Part shown: positions 1-7,615 of the stretch, piece by piece
Position numbering within the stretch: position 1 is the first letter of the stretch
Layout: each line of letters begins with the position of its first letter
Notes under the pieces: model-generated
Told to the model about the DNA's origin: nothing
Database searches by the model: none
The model's input: only the letters and a program-made list of their open reading frames with translations
Translations under genes and position numbers: made by a program
Assembly (NCBI RefSeq): GCF_029395535.1
Contig: NZ_CP113920.1
Location: 992,001 to 1,056,000 of the forward strand
Source of the DNA: Bifidobacterium sp. ESL0732
Lineage (GTDB): Bacteria; Actinomycetota; Actinomycetes; Actinomycetales; Bifidobacteriaceae
Reading direction: 5' to 3'
DNA: 64,000 nt

Positions 1-387
1 CGTGGTGAAGATGCTGTCAAGCGCGTCATGGATATGACGGACGGTGACGGGGCAGATTCTGTGCTCGAATGTGTGGGCACGCAGGAATCCACCGCGACGG
101 CGCTTCAAATTGTGCGTCCAGGAGCTGTCGTTGGTCGCGTCGGCGTTCCGCATGGCAAAGAGATCGACACTACGAAACTTTTCTGGAACAACACCGGGCT
201 TCGTGGCGGTGCCGCATCCGTAACTACGTATGACAAGAATATCCTGCTCAACGCCGTTCTTGATGGTCGTATCGAGCCCTGTCGCGTGTTCACTCAACGC
301 TTCGACCTCGACCATATCCAGCAGCCCTATGAGGCCATGGATCAGCGCGAAGCCATCAAGTCCCTTATCATCGTGAGCGAAGCGTGA
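1..387 (+). CDS. Zinc-type alcohol dehydrogenase, C-terminal part (5' end outside window)
   Basis: The reading frame is already open at base 1 and ends at TGA 385-387, so only the last 128 residues are visible. The segment reads as the end of the Rossmann nucleotide-binding half and the C-terminal catalytic half of a medium-chain zinc-dependent dehydrogenase: a GAD-x-VLECVGT stretch, then VGRVGVPHG, then a final segment with NNTGLRGGAAS and AMDQREAIKSLI. The zinc-binding cysteines would lie upstream and cannot be checked. It converges with the methyltransferase that follows on the other strand. The substrate cannot be told. Confidence 0.8.
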   Translation, partial: RGEDAVKRVMDMTDGDGADSVLECVGTQESTATALQIVRPGAVVGRVGVPHGKEIDTTKLFWNNTGLRGGAASVTTYDKNILLNAVLDGRIEPCRVFTQRFDLDHIQQPYEAMDQREAIKSLIIVSEA

Positions 388-439
388 AATTCTCATAGCT
401 TGGTGACGCTGCTCGAATTCGCCTCAAAGCAGCCGAAAC

Positions 440-1420
440 TCAGGCCTTTCGCGCCACAATCGAGAACGTCAGGGGGATGCGCGGGTAGCCTTTGGGCATG
501 TGCCATGACTCGTCTTGTTTGTTGTATTCGAGCATCGGCAACGATTGCCAGTCGGAAACGTCGTATTCGCCGATCCGTTCGATGCGCAGGCCTGCGTCGA
601 TGAGCACACGCGTGATCTCGTCGAAGTCGTGGGCCCAGTTATGGTTGTGGATATGGGTGATTTTCGGCGCTTCCGAGCTTTCATTTCCGGCGGACTTGTC
701 CGAATCCGTGTAATCGGAATTCTCCGTTTGCGGAGCCATCGTATAAGTGTTTTCAGTATCGTATGAATCCTCGGTACCTGGAAAATAGCTGTTGCCGATG
801 CTCAAGCCGTCATCGCCGAGCGCAAACAGCAACGGATGGTTGTCGCGAATCATAAAGACGCCGTTCGGTGCCAGCAGCTTAGAGATGGATTGTGCCCATT
901 CCTCCAATGCCGGCAGCCATGTCACCGTTCCGACGCTGGTGACAATGACATCGAACTGTCTGCCCGGAAGCGCTTCGGCCGCTTTGCGAGCGTCGGCTTC
1001 GACATAGGTGATATCCTCTCCGGCCTGTTCGGCTATCTGACGGGCGTAACGCAGCGAGGCAGGGGAGAAATCTAACCCGCAGACGTCTTTCGCGCCGAGT
1101 CTCGCCCAGCAGACGGTGTCGGTGCCGATATGGCATTGCAGATGCAGCAGCCGCTGGCCGCGGACCGAATGGTTCGGCAGGTACGGTTTCAGCACTTCGT
1201 AATCACGTCTGACAATGGGATTCGAGAGGGGCGAGCCGCCAATCAATGCGTCGATATTCCCGTATCCTCCGTTGAAATGGACTTCGGCTCGGTCGTCCCA
1301 ATTCTCGCGATTTTCTTCGATTTCCTGTGAATCGTTCTTTATGGAATCATGCTCCTGCGGGTTGTCAACATCGGCAGTCATAAATAATCGGCTTTCTTCC
1401 GGTTGTTTCTTCTCAATCAC
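440..1420 (-). CDS. Class I SAM-dependent methyltransferase
   Basis: A 326-residue protein with a Rossmann methyltransferase core. Motif I is degenerate (LLHLQCHIGTDT), followed by LGAKDVCGLDFSPASL, an acidic VEADARKA motif II and DVIVTSVGTVTWL. A family-typical IRDNHPLLF segment follows, then a 60-residue acidic, polar insertion near residues 200-260. The chosen GTG start has AAGG five bases upstream; an internal ATG at 1381 is the alternative. It lies 44 bp downstream of the PH-like gene and 71 bp further from tetR, all on the same strand, so the three may be co-transcribed. The methyl acceptor is unknown. Confidence 0.75.
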   Translation of the reverse strand: MIEKKQPEESRLFMTADVDNPQEHDSIKNDSQEIEENRENWDDRAEVHFNGGYGNIDALIGGSPLSNPIVRRDYEVLKPYLPNHSVRGQRLLHLQCHIGTDTVCWARLGAKDVCGLDFSPASLRYARQIAEQAGEDITYVEADARKAAEALPGRQFDVIVTSVGTVTWLPALEEWAQSISKLLAPNGVFMIRDNHPLLFALGDDGLSIGNSYFPGTEDSYDTENTYTMAPQTENSDYTDSDKSAGNESSEAPKITHIHNHNWAHDFDEITRVLIDAGLRIERIGEYDVSDWQSLPMLEYNKQDESWHMPKGYPRIPLTFSIVARKA

Positions 1421-1464
1421 GACAACCTTATCAGAAAGCCGATTGATTTTTTCGGTTTGGTCTT

Positions 1465-1848
1465 TTACTCGATAGCTGTGTTGATGGCATCTGCAACTTG
1501 GCGAGGGTCAGCTACGCCGAGCACAAGGCGATCAAACTCCTCGTCATGAAGCTGGATGACGAGTGGCTGTTCCGGTTGGGCGATGTTCCAGAACTCGACA
1601 TCACCGTCGGGGAACTTGAACGTGCCAGCCTTTTTACCAGGGGTGGCCAAGCCGGGGTCGCGGAACGCGCGTCGTCCGGACATGTTGAATCCGGGATCGA
1701 GTGTAGCGCCGGCCACATGAAACAGCGGAATTTCGAGATTACCCTTGAACGACCAAAGTTTGTTGAGACCATTCGGAACGACTTTCAGGGTCTTTCCTTC
1801 GATGGTCACGGTGTTGCTGCCTTTTTGATTATTTTGTATTTCGGACAT
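1465..1848 (-). CDS. Bacterial PH-like domain protein
   Basis: A 127-residue soluble protein without signal or membrane segment. The pattern IPLFHVAGATLDPG, then a glycine/arginine loop, AGTFKFPDGDVEFWNI, VIQLHDEEFDRLVLGVADP resembles small actinobacterial proteins with a pleckstrin-homology-like beta barrel and C-terminal helix. ATG start with AAGAAG about seven bases upstream. No catalytic residues are apparent; a binding or scaffolding role is plausible but unproven. It sits between the TetR regulator and the methyltransferase. Confidence 0.55.
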   Translation of the reverse strand: MSEIQNNQKGSNTVTIEGKTLKVVPNGLNKLWSFKGNLEIPLFHVAGATLDPGFNMSGRRAFRDPGLATPGKKAGTFKFPDGDVEFWNIAQPEQPLVIQLHDEEFDRLVLGVADPRQVADAINTAIE

Positions 1849-1919
1849 AGTGATACTTCTTTTTTATAATCTTGGTTTTAAAAAGATCGATTGATCGGAT
1901 ATCTACGGATAATGTTGAT

Positions 1920-2453
1920 TCAATCAGTCATCGGCTTTGTGGCAATTCCAGCACGATTAAGCAGATTGTCCCCGAGCGCCTGTGGTAGCAATACTGCATG
2001 CTCGGGCGGAATCAGAGATCGCCACTGAGCGATGATATCTCGAACCTTCGCGTTATGGGGCGCAAGTTCCAGGCAGGCGATGGTGACAACTGTCAGAACG
2101 TCAACTGAAAAAAGGCTATTTGCAGGTAATTGCGGTTCAGGTCGGATCGTCTTTCGGCTAGCTTCAGACTGAGCCAATGGGGAAGTGGTGTTGGTGGGAA
2201 CGTCATCGCCTTCGCCCTCGCTGGATTCAGATTTATTTGCCGATTTGTTCCTGAACGTAGCGTTCAACGTACTCTGCAACACTTTCAGGAACACCCCGCG
2301 TTTGCTTCCAAACGCTTGGTAAAGGCTCCCGCGTTTGAGCCCGGTCGCAACAACGAGGTCGTCGATTGAGGTGGCGTCGTAGCCGTGCACACAGAAAACT
2401 TCGCGACATCGTTCGAGCACTTTGTGTTCGTCGAAACTTCTCGGTCTTGCCAT
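1920..2453 (-). CDS. TetR-family transcriptional repressor
   Basis: A 177-residue regulator. The N-terminal helix-turn-helix is clear: MARPRSF start, FCVHGYDATSIDDLV, GLKRGSLYQAFGSKRGVFLKVL. The C-terminal ligand domain is divergent, with an acidic/Ser/Thr-rich insertion around residues 80-110. I place the start at the ATG at 2453 rather than the upstream TTG at 2489, because that TTG is itself the first triplet of a -35 box whose -10 box lies seven bases before this ATG. The mRNA is then leaderless. It is divergent from the luciferase-like oxidoreductase, a plausible target. Confidence 0.85.
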   Translation of the reverse strand: MARPRSFDEHKVLERCREVFCVHGYDATSIDDLVVATGLKRGSLYQAFGSKRGVFLKVLQSTLNATFRNKSANKSESSEGEGDDVPTNTTSPLAQSEASRKTIRPEPQLPANSLFSVDVLTVVTIACLELAPHNAKVRDIIAQWRSLIPPEHAVLLPQALGDNLLNRAGIATKPMTD

Positions 2454-2492
2454 ACGTGTCACTATAACAATTTTTGAACGAATAGTCAAAAA
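2454..2492 (-). promoter_or_regulatory. tetR promoter with overlapping operator dyad
   Basis: On the minus strand: -35 TTGACT (2489-2484), a 17-bp spacer and -10 TATAGT (2466-2461), followed after seven bases by the tetR ATG. An inverted repeat, TTTTTGA and TCAAAAA with an 8-bp centre (2471-2492), covers the -35 box, which fits autorepression by the TetR protein. Confidence 0.65.
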
Positions 2493-2728
2493 TAAATCTG
2501 ATATGTATTATTTCAATTAATTAGGTCTCGAATAATCTTCTCCAAGTCGAGGTTGGCAAATCTTTCGGGCTAAAGCGGAAATCGTTGATTTCCTGAATGG
2601 CATTGCTGTAGCGTTGACGATACATTCCGGAGCGATCCGGCCGATTCGGCCATGGGTTATGCAAGGGGGCGCCGAGAAGCGCGACGACAGAAAAGTATCG
2701 GAATGTGGATAAGGATAGGAGAGCAACC

Positions 2729-3745
2729 ATGAAATTAGCCGTTCATGATTTGTTGATGCTCAACACCGGCGAGACGCCGAAAGAGAACGTGCAGAAAACC
2801 AAAGGACTGGTGCAATATGCCGAAAGCCTCGGATATAGCCGTTACTGGTTCTCTGAGCATCATGGCTTCCCGGCCAGTGCGAGCATTGCGCCTGAACTGC
2901 TGGTGGCCTATTACGCGGCCGCCACGAAGACGATGCGCCTTGGAACAGGCGGTACCATGATCATGCATTATTCCCCGTTGAAGATTGCAGAGACCTTCAA
3001 GACGCTCGAGGCGATTGCACCGGGACGGATTGACTTGGGTCTGGGACGTGCTCCGGGCGGCGGCCCTGCGGAAATCATGGCCTTGTCCGAAGGGCGACCG
3101 ATGCTGGATCGTGATCCGCAGATGTATGGCAAGATCAATGACATTCTTGCGCTGCTTACCGATGGAAGAGCCACGGAGGCGAGCCCGTTATACCGCAACG
3201 TTTTCGCTGCCCCCAATACCGGTGATGACGTCCCTCAGCCCTGGATGCTTGGTTCGAGCGGTCAATCGGCGATGAAGGCGGCCGAACTCGGCCTGGGCTA
3301 CAGCTTCGTGAAATGGTTCGGTTACAATCCGGGCATTTCGCCTGCGGTATTCCAATCCTATCGTGATTCCTTCAAGCCGAGTGTCTTCTTCGACCATCCG
3401 ATTGTCAGTATGGATTATCGAGTGCTGATCACCGACACTGAGGAAGAGCTGCATCGTCATGAAAAATCGTTCGAACTGTCGTACCTGACCTTGGGCCAGC
3501 CGCAGGCCACATTGGTCTCGCCAGACCGTGCTGAGTCGTACGTCTACACCGAGGCTGACGAAGCTCGCTTGAAGCACGCCTACGACAACAGGATCTTGAT
3601 CAAAGGCACCAAACAGCAGGTCAAGGACATCCTTGACGAGGAGATCGCGGCCTACCATATCGATGAATTGATGGTTCACGTTCCGGTCTATAGTCTCGAG
3701 GCTCGCAAGAACACGTATAAATATCTCGCAGACATGTATCTGTAA
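2729..3745 (+). CDS. Luciferase-like flavin-dependent monooxygenase (LLM class, MsnO8-type)
   Basis: A 338-residue F420/FMN-type alpha-beta barrel oxidoreductase. Family marks: an N-terminal beta strand (LAVHDLLML), GYSRYWFSEHHGFPASAS with the conserved histidine pair, LRLGTGGTMIMHYSPLKIAE, then RIDLGLGRAPGG, and a C-terminal segment TKQQVKDILDEEIAAYHIDELMV. ATG 2729 has AGGAGAG upstream; an in-frame ATG at 2705 lacks a ribosome site. Such proteins use reduced flavin and oxygen on unknown small molecules, often in stress or xenobiotic response. Divergent from tetR and followed by a strong terminator. Confidence 0.85.
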   Translation: MKLAVHDLLMLNTGETPKENVQKTKGLVQYAESLGYSRYWFSEHHGFPASASIAPELLVAYYAAATKTMRLGTGGTMIMHYSPLKIAETFKTLEAIAPGRIDLGLGRAPGGGPAEIMALSEGRPMLDRDPQMYGKINDILALLTDGRATEASPLYRNVFAAPNTGDDVPQPWMLGSSGQSAMKAAELGLGYSFVKWFGYNPGISPAVFQSYRDSFKPSVFFDHPIVSMDYRVLITDTEEELHRHEKSFELSYLTLGQPQATLVSPDRAESYVYTEADEARLKHAYDNRILIKGTKQQVKDILDEEIAAYHIDELMVHVPVYSLEARKNTYKYLADMYL

Positions 3746-3851
3746 GTTGCCGCTGGCTTTGGTCGCGATTGGTGAGCCAGGCTCGATGATAATTTGAATA
3801 TCTTCCTTTTATGGCTTGTCGGAATATTTTGACCCGGTAGCACAGATATGA

Positions 3852-3901
3852 AAAGGGAATCCTTCTCGTGCGAACAAACACGTGCGAGAAGGATTCCCTT
3901 T
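3852..3901. terminator. Bidirectional terminator between the monooxygenase and katA
   Basis: Perfect 17-bp arms (3852-3868 and 3885-3901) with a 16-nt loop. A-rich and T-rich flanks on both sides allow it to stop transcription of both convergent genes. Confidence 0.85.
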
Positions 3902-3939
3902 TTGCTGTTTAGACGCAGAAACTGTGCGTCATTCCACTT

Positions 3940-5394
3940 TCACTTGATATCGTCGAGATTCAGACCAAGCGTTTTGGCCACGCGGGTGCCATAGTCGGGG
4001 TCGGCCTGATAGAACTGGCGGGTCTCGAGGACCTTGATTTCCTCGGCGTGCTCGCCCTCGACCTGACCTAGGTTGGAGGCGATGGTTTCGACCAGACGTT
4101 GCTTTTCGTCCTCGCTAAGCACGTTGTAGAGCGCGCCGGCGGCGGAGAAGTTGTCGGGCTCGTAGGCGGCATAGTTGCCGGTCTTGCCTTCAAGTTCGTC
4201 GCCATGGTTGCGGGCAGAATTATCTTCCGTCGGACCGTCGAAGCTATTCGGCTCATAGTCGACGGCGCCGTCTTGCGCGTTGTTCGACATAAAACCGTCA
4301 CGCTCGTAGTTGTGCGTCTCGACCACCGGGCGGTTGACCTTGAGCTGCTCGTAGTTGGCACCGAGGCGATAGCGCGCAGCGTCCTTATAGGCGAACAGGC
4401 GGCCCTGCAGCATCTTGTCGGGGGAGGGCTCGATGCCCGGCACGAAGTTGGACGGGGCGAACGCGGATTCTTCGATGTCCTCGAAGTAGTTGTCGGGATT
4501 GCGGTTCAGAGTGAATTCACCGATCTCGACCAGCGGGTAGTCCTTGTGCGAGACGACCTTGGTGATGTCGAAGATGTCGTGCTTATAATTCAGCCCCTCC
4601 TCGTAGGGAAGAATCTGCACGCAGACCTTCCACGACGGGTAGTTCTTCGATTCGATGGCGTCGAACAGATCGTGCAGCAGGTAGTCAGTGTCCTCGCTGG
4701 CGGCCTTGGCGGCGGTCTCATTGCTCATGTTCTGCACGCCCTGCTCGCTCATGAAGTGATACTTGATCCAGAAGGCGGTGCCGTCGGCGTTGACCCACTT
4801 GTAGGTGTGGCTGCCGTAGCCGTTCATGGTACGGTAGCTGGCCGGGTTGCCGCGATCACCCATCAGGTAAGTGACTTGGTGTACGGACTCGGGGGAGTGC
4901 GACCAGAAGTCCCACTGACGGGTCTGATTACGCAGGTGGGTGCGCGGGTCGCGCTTCTGGGAGTGGATGAAATCGGGGAACTTCAGCGGGTCATTGATGA
5001 AGAAGGTCGGCGTGTTGTTGCCGACGATGTCGTAGTTGCCCTGCTGGGTGTAGAAACGCAGTGCGAAGCCGCGCACGTCGCGCATGGTATCCGGATAGCC
5101 GAGCTCGCCGGCCACCTGCGAGAAGCGCAGAAAGACCGGAGTCTCCTTGCCAACGCCGTTGAATACGTCGGCTTTGGTGTACTCGCTCATGTCCTTCGTG
5201 AGTTTGAAGGTGCCGTAAGCTCCAGCGCCCTTGGCGTGCACCACGCGCTCGGGGATGCGTTCGCGGTTGAAGTGTGCGAGTTTCTCCACCAGCTGGTAGT
5301 CCTGCAGGAGCACCGGGCCGCGTACGCCGGCGGTCTGCGAATGTGTGTTGTCGGCCCACGGCTGGCCGGAAGCGGTATTGAGATTAGCAGTCAT
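3940..5394 (-). CDS. katA: Haem catalase (small-subunit, clade 3-like)
   Basis: A 484-residue monofunctional catalase that splits hydrogen peroxide to water and oxygen in the cytoplasm. Visible active-site features: distal His53 in ERVVHAKGAGAYG, distal Asn in the VGNNTPTFF motif near residue 126, and the proximal haem-ligand tyrosine in RLFAYKDAARYRLG. Length fits small-subunit catalases; it lacks the C-terminal flavodoxin-like domain. ATG start with AAAGGGA six bases upstream. Most bifidobacteria lack catalase, so this is an accessory trait here. Enzyme activity would depend on haem being made or taken up; no haem genes are in the window. The peroxide-stress gene yaaA lies divergently next to it. 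Confidence 0.95.
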   Translation of the reverse strand: MTANLNTASGQPWADNTHSQTAGVRGPVLLQDYQLVEKLAHFNRERIPERVVHAKGAGAYGTFKLTKDMSEYTKADVFNGVGKETPVFLRFSQVAGELGYPDTMRDVRGFALRFYTQQGNYDIVGNNTPTFFINDPLKFPDFIHSQKRDPRTHLRNQTRQWDFWSHSPESVHQVTYLMGDRGNPASYRTMNGYGSHTYKWVNADGTAFWIKYHFMSEQGVQNMSNETAAKAASEDTDYLLHDLFDAIESKNYPSWKVCVQILPYEEGLNYKHDIFDITKVVSHKDYPLVEIGEFTLNRNPDNYFEDIEESAFAPSNFVPGIEPSPDKMLQGRLFAYKDAARYRLGANYEQLKVNRPVVETHNYERDGFMSNNAQDGAVDYEPNSFDGPTEDNSARNHGDELEGKTGNYAAYEPDNFSAAGALYNVLSEDEKQRLVETIASNLGQVEGEHAEEIKVLETRQFYQADPDYGTRVAKTLGLNLDDIK

Positions 5395-5750
5395 TGAAAT
5401 CCCTTTCTTAACGAGAGTTAGGAAGAAGATAACAATTCTTTGGGCTTAAAACAAGGGTTCTACGCTCTTTTGTGGGCTTTTCTACATTTGTCGTTAAGGC
5501 CCTTGACAGCTCGGTTTTTCAATGGTTCCAGCTGCTTGGAAGCGTACGAGGCGAAATTCGAATTTTCACTTAGCGAACGAAAGAAAAGACGATTTATAAC
5601 GCTTGAGGTATTGAGGTTTAGCTGATTTTGCGTGTAGTCTTCAGAAGGCTTAAATCGCATATTTACAGATATACCAGGTTTGTCTATTATGACATTTCTG
5701 ATTCATCAGTCACGATGTTTCGGTTTGCTGGTCCGATAAACTGGTGAATT
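5395..5750. other. Intergenic region katA/yaaA
   Basis: 356 bp between divergent genes. It holds the katA promoter on one side and presumably the yaaA promoter on the other. It is AT-richer than its surroundings. Small open frames here have no ribosome site or recognisable product. Confidence 0.5.
5423..5454 (-). promoter_or_regulatory. katA promoter
   Basis: Minus strand: -35 TTGTTT (5454-5449), 17-bp spacer, -10 TATCTT (5431-5426), giving a leader of about 25 nt before the katA ATG. A short dyad, AAGAA (5423-5427) with TTCTT (5436-5440), overlaps the -10 region and could be a regulator site. No PerR-like box was seen. Confidence 0.5.
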
Positions 5751-6563
5751 ATGCATCTTCTTTTACCGCCATCTGAAGGTAAGGCCGCACCGGCTGAGGG
5801 ACCGAAGTTCAATCTTGCCCATCTGTCCTTTCCCGAACTCAATGACGCCAGAGAGAAGGTTCTGTCCGTTTTGATCGAGACATCGAAACGCGAGGATGCG
5901 GGCAAAATATTGAAGGTCGGCGCCAAGGGAATGCGTGAAATCATCGCCCAACGCGATATTCTCAACGCCCCGACAGCTGCAGCGCGTGTGGTCTATACCG
6001 GTGTACTGTACGAGGCCGCGCAGTTGGATCAAGGCGACGATGTGTTGATTTTCTCGGGTCTGTTCGGTGTGACGACAGGCGAGGACCTGATACCCTCTTA
6101 CCGGCTTTCCATGAATGTCTCCCTGCCTGGCATCGGCCCGCTGAAAACGTTCTGGCGCAAGGCGCTCGCGGGTTGGAGTCCGGAGACCGGTTTTGGCGAC
6201 GAATCGGAGATCGTCAAAAAAGAGGATGCTGATACCGTGGCAGATGATAATGCCAATCAGCAGATGTCGGAAAGTACCGTTGTCGATAATGACAATGTCA
6301 CGGTCGATCTGCGTTCGGAACTCTATCGAGTCACCAAGTCGGGCCCGGAAGATTCAAACGTCCAATGGTGGGACGTCCGCATCGCCGACTCACGCAACAA
6401 GACGATCTCCCACATGGCCAAGCACTACCGAGGCTTGTTGACGCGAGCTCTGCTCGATTCGCCAACCCAGTCCGTAGATGAAGTCGCCCGCACGCTTGGC
6501 GCCGTAGCTATCGAAAACGAAGGTAACATCCGCCACCTCACGCTGGTTCCTTTCGGCCTCTAG
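5751..6563 (+). CDS. yaaA: Peroxide stress protein YaaA (UPF0246/DUF328)
   Basis: A 270-residue YaaA-family protein. Signature features are the N-terminal LLPPSEGK motif, the RVVYTGVLYEAAQL segment, FSGLFGVTTGEDLIPSYRLSM, and a C-terminal KTISHMAKHYRGLLTRALL stretch. A Glu/Asp-rich insertion near residues 150-180 makes it slightly longer than the E. coli protein (about 258). In E. coli YaaA limits free iron and Fenton damage during peroxide stress. Its position divergent from katA gives a small oxidative-defence pair. Confidence 0.88.
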   Translation: MHLLLPPSEGKAAPAEGPKFNLAHLSFPELNDAREKVLSVLIETSKREDAGKILKVGAKGMREIIAQRDILNAPTAAARVVYTGVLYEAAQLDQGDDVLIFSGLFGVTTGEDLIPSYRLSMNVSLPGIGPLKTFWRKALAGWSPETGFGDESEIVKKEDADTVADDNANQQMSESTVVDNDNVTVDLRSELYRVTKSGPEDSNVQWWDVRIADSRNKTISHMAKHYRGLLTRALLDSPTQSVDEVARTLGAVAIENEGNIRHLTLVPFGL

Positions 6564-6622
6564 ACAAATCGGTGGTTCCGGATTCTGTTGCGATGCGGAA
6601 CCGCCGAATTTGTTGACGAATG

Positions 6623-7423
6623 TCATTCCCACGCCACGTTGCCGAGGTCGATGCCTTGGGCGTCGGCGTTGGCTTCGATGACTTCGCAGAGCCACTGGGC
6701 CAGGCCGGGCTCGATGTCATCGTAGTGCTTTTTGAAGCGTGGGTCGGCGACGTACATGCGGCCTAGGCAGACCTGCATGGATCGGGTGACCTCGTAGTAG
6801 TAGAGGGATGCACGATGTTGCTCGGCGAGTTCATTGGCCTCGTTGCTGCCAGGCTTGACACCACGACGTTTGGCGTCGGCCAGTTTTGCTTCGACCTCGC
6901 GCATGTGTTGCTCTTGCCTCATCTTTGTTTTCCCGTCAGTAGTGGTTTGCTGTTCGGCGAATTCCATCCATTGTTTGGTGTCGCCCCAGCGATCTTTGGC
7001 CTCGCTTTGCCGTTGGTCGATGGAATCTGTATTGGTCATGGTCGTTCCTTTCTCTGCCATGTCGATGAGCCGGTCGGTCTCGTCAAGGATTTTCTGGAGA
7101 TGATGCAATCTCTTTTCGAGGTCGTTTCGTCCCGCTTTGAGCTCCTTGACGACCTGTGGCGCAGGTGCATCGAGCAATCGTCCGATGCGTGTGGCCGGTA
7201 CGCCGAGCTCCTTGTAGACGAGCAGACGACGGAGTCGATTCAGGTCACCGGGCGTGTAGGACCGATAACCGCTGGCATCGCGTTCCGGTGAGAGCAGACC
7301 AAGGTCTTCCCAATGTCGGAGCATGCGCACGCTGACATGGAACATCTTCGACACTTCGCCGATGGTCAGGCCGATGGCTTCGGTCTGTGCCCATGACGTT
7401 TTATCGGTAGCGGTATCACTCAT
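6623..7423 (-). CDS. MerR-family regulator with TipAS ligand domain
   Basis: A 266-residue protein: winged helix-turn-helix of the MerR type at the N terminus (LTIGEVSKMFHVSVRMLRHWEDLGLL, then YRSYTPGDLNRLRRLLVYKELGVP), a dimerisation coiled coil (residues about 80-125), then an all-helical TipAS drug-recognition domain ending with QVCLGRMYVADPRFKKHYDDIEPGLA. TipA-type regulators bind thiopeptides or other large antibiotics and activate their own promoter. Start at ATG 7423, five bases after GGAGG; the ATG at 7441 lies upstream of that site. No resistance gene is adjacent. Confidence 0.9.
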   Translation of the reverse strand: MSDTATDKTSWAQTEAIGLTIGEVSKMFHVSVRMLRHWEDLGLLSPERDASGYRSYTPGDLNRLRRLLVYKELGVPATRIGRLLDAPAPQVVKELKAGRNDLEKRLHHLQKILDETDRLIDMAEKGTTMTNTDSIDQRQSEAKDRWGDTKQWMEFAEQQTTTDGKTKMRQEQHMREVEAKLADAKRRGVKPGSNEANELAEQHRASLYYYEVTRSMQVCLGRMYVADPRFKKHYDDIEPGLAQWLCEVIEANADAQGIDLGNVAWE

Positions 7424-7474
7424 TGCGTCCTCCTTCGTCATCTCGTCTGCGGCCGGATTGCGGTCGCAAAAGAA

Positions 7475-7505
7475 ACGCTATGCCCTGACAATATGTCAGG
7501 GTCAA
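7475..7505 (-). promoter_or_regulatory. MerR-type promoter with 19-bp spacer and operator dyad
   Basis: Minus strand: -35 TTGACC (7505-7500), a 19-bp spacer and a weak -10 TAGCGT (7480-7475). The spacer region carries a perfect dyad, CCCTGACA (7483-7490) and TGTCAGGG (7494-7501), with a 3-bp centre. A long spacer with a centred dyad is the hallmark of promoters untwisted by MerR-family activators, so autoactivation is likely. Confidence 0.75.
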
Positions 7506-7615
7506 CAACCTTCGGCGTGTCGTACAGCTGGAAGTGTTCAAATTTTCCTGGATTGAGGGCTCGACTATGATTTCAGATAAGAGATGACGGACTGAACGAT
7601 AAGGTTTGATATCGC

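Noticed and set aside
4099-5397. 432-codon frame antisense to catalase
   Set aside because: Mirror of the strongly biased katA coding sequence; composition is unlike a real protein and there is no ribosome site.
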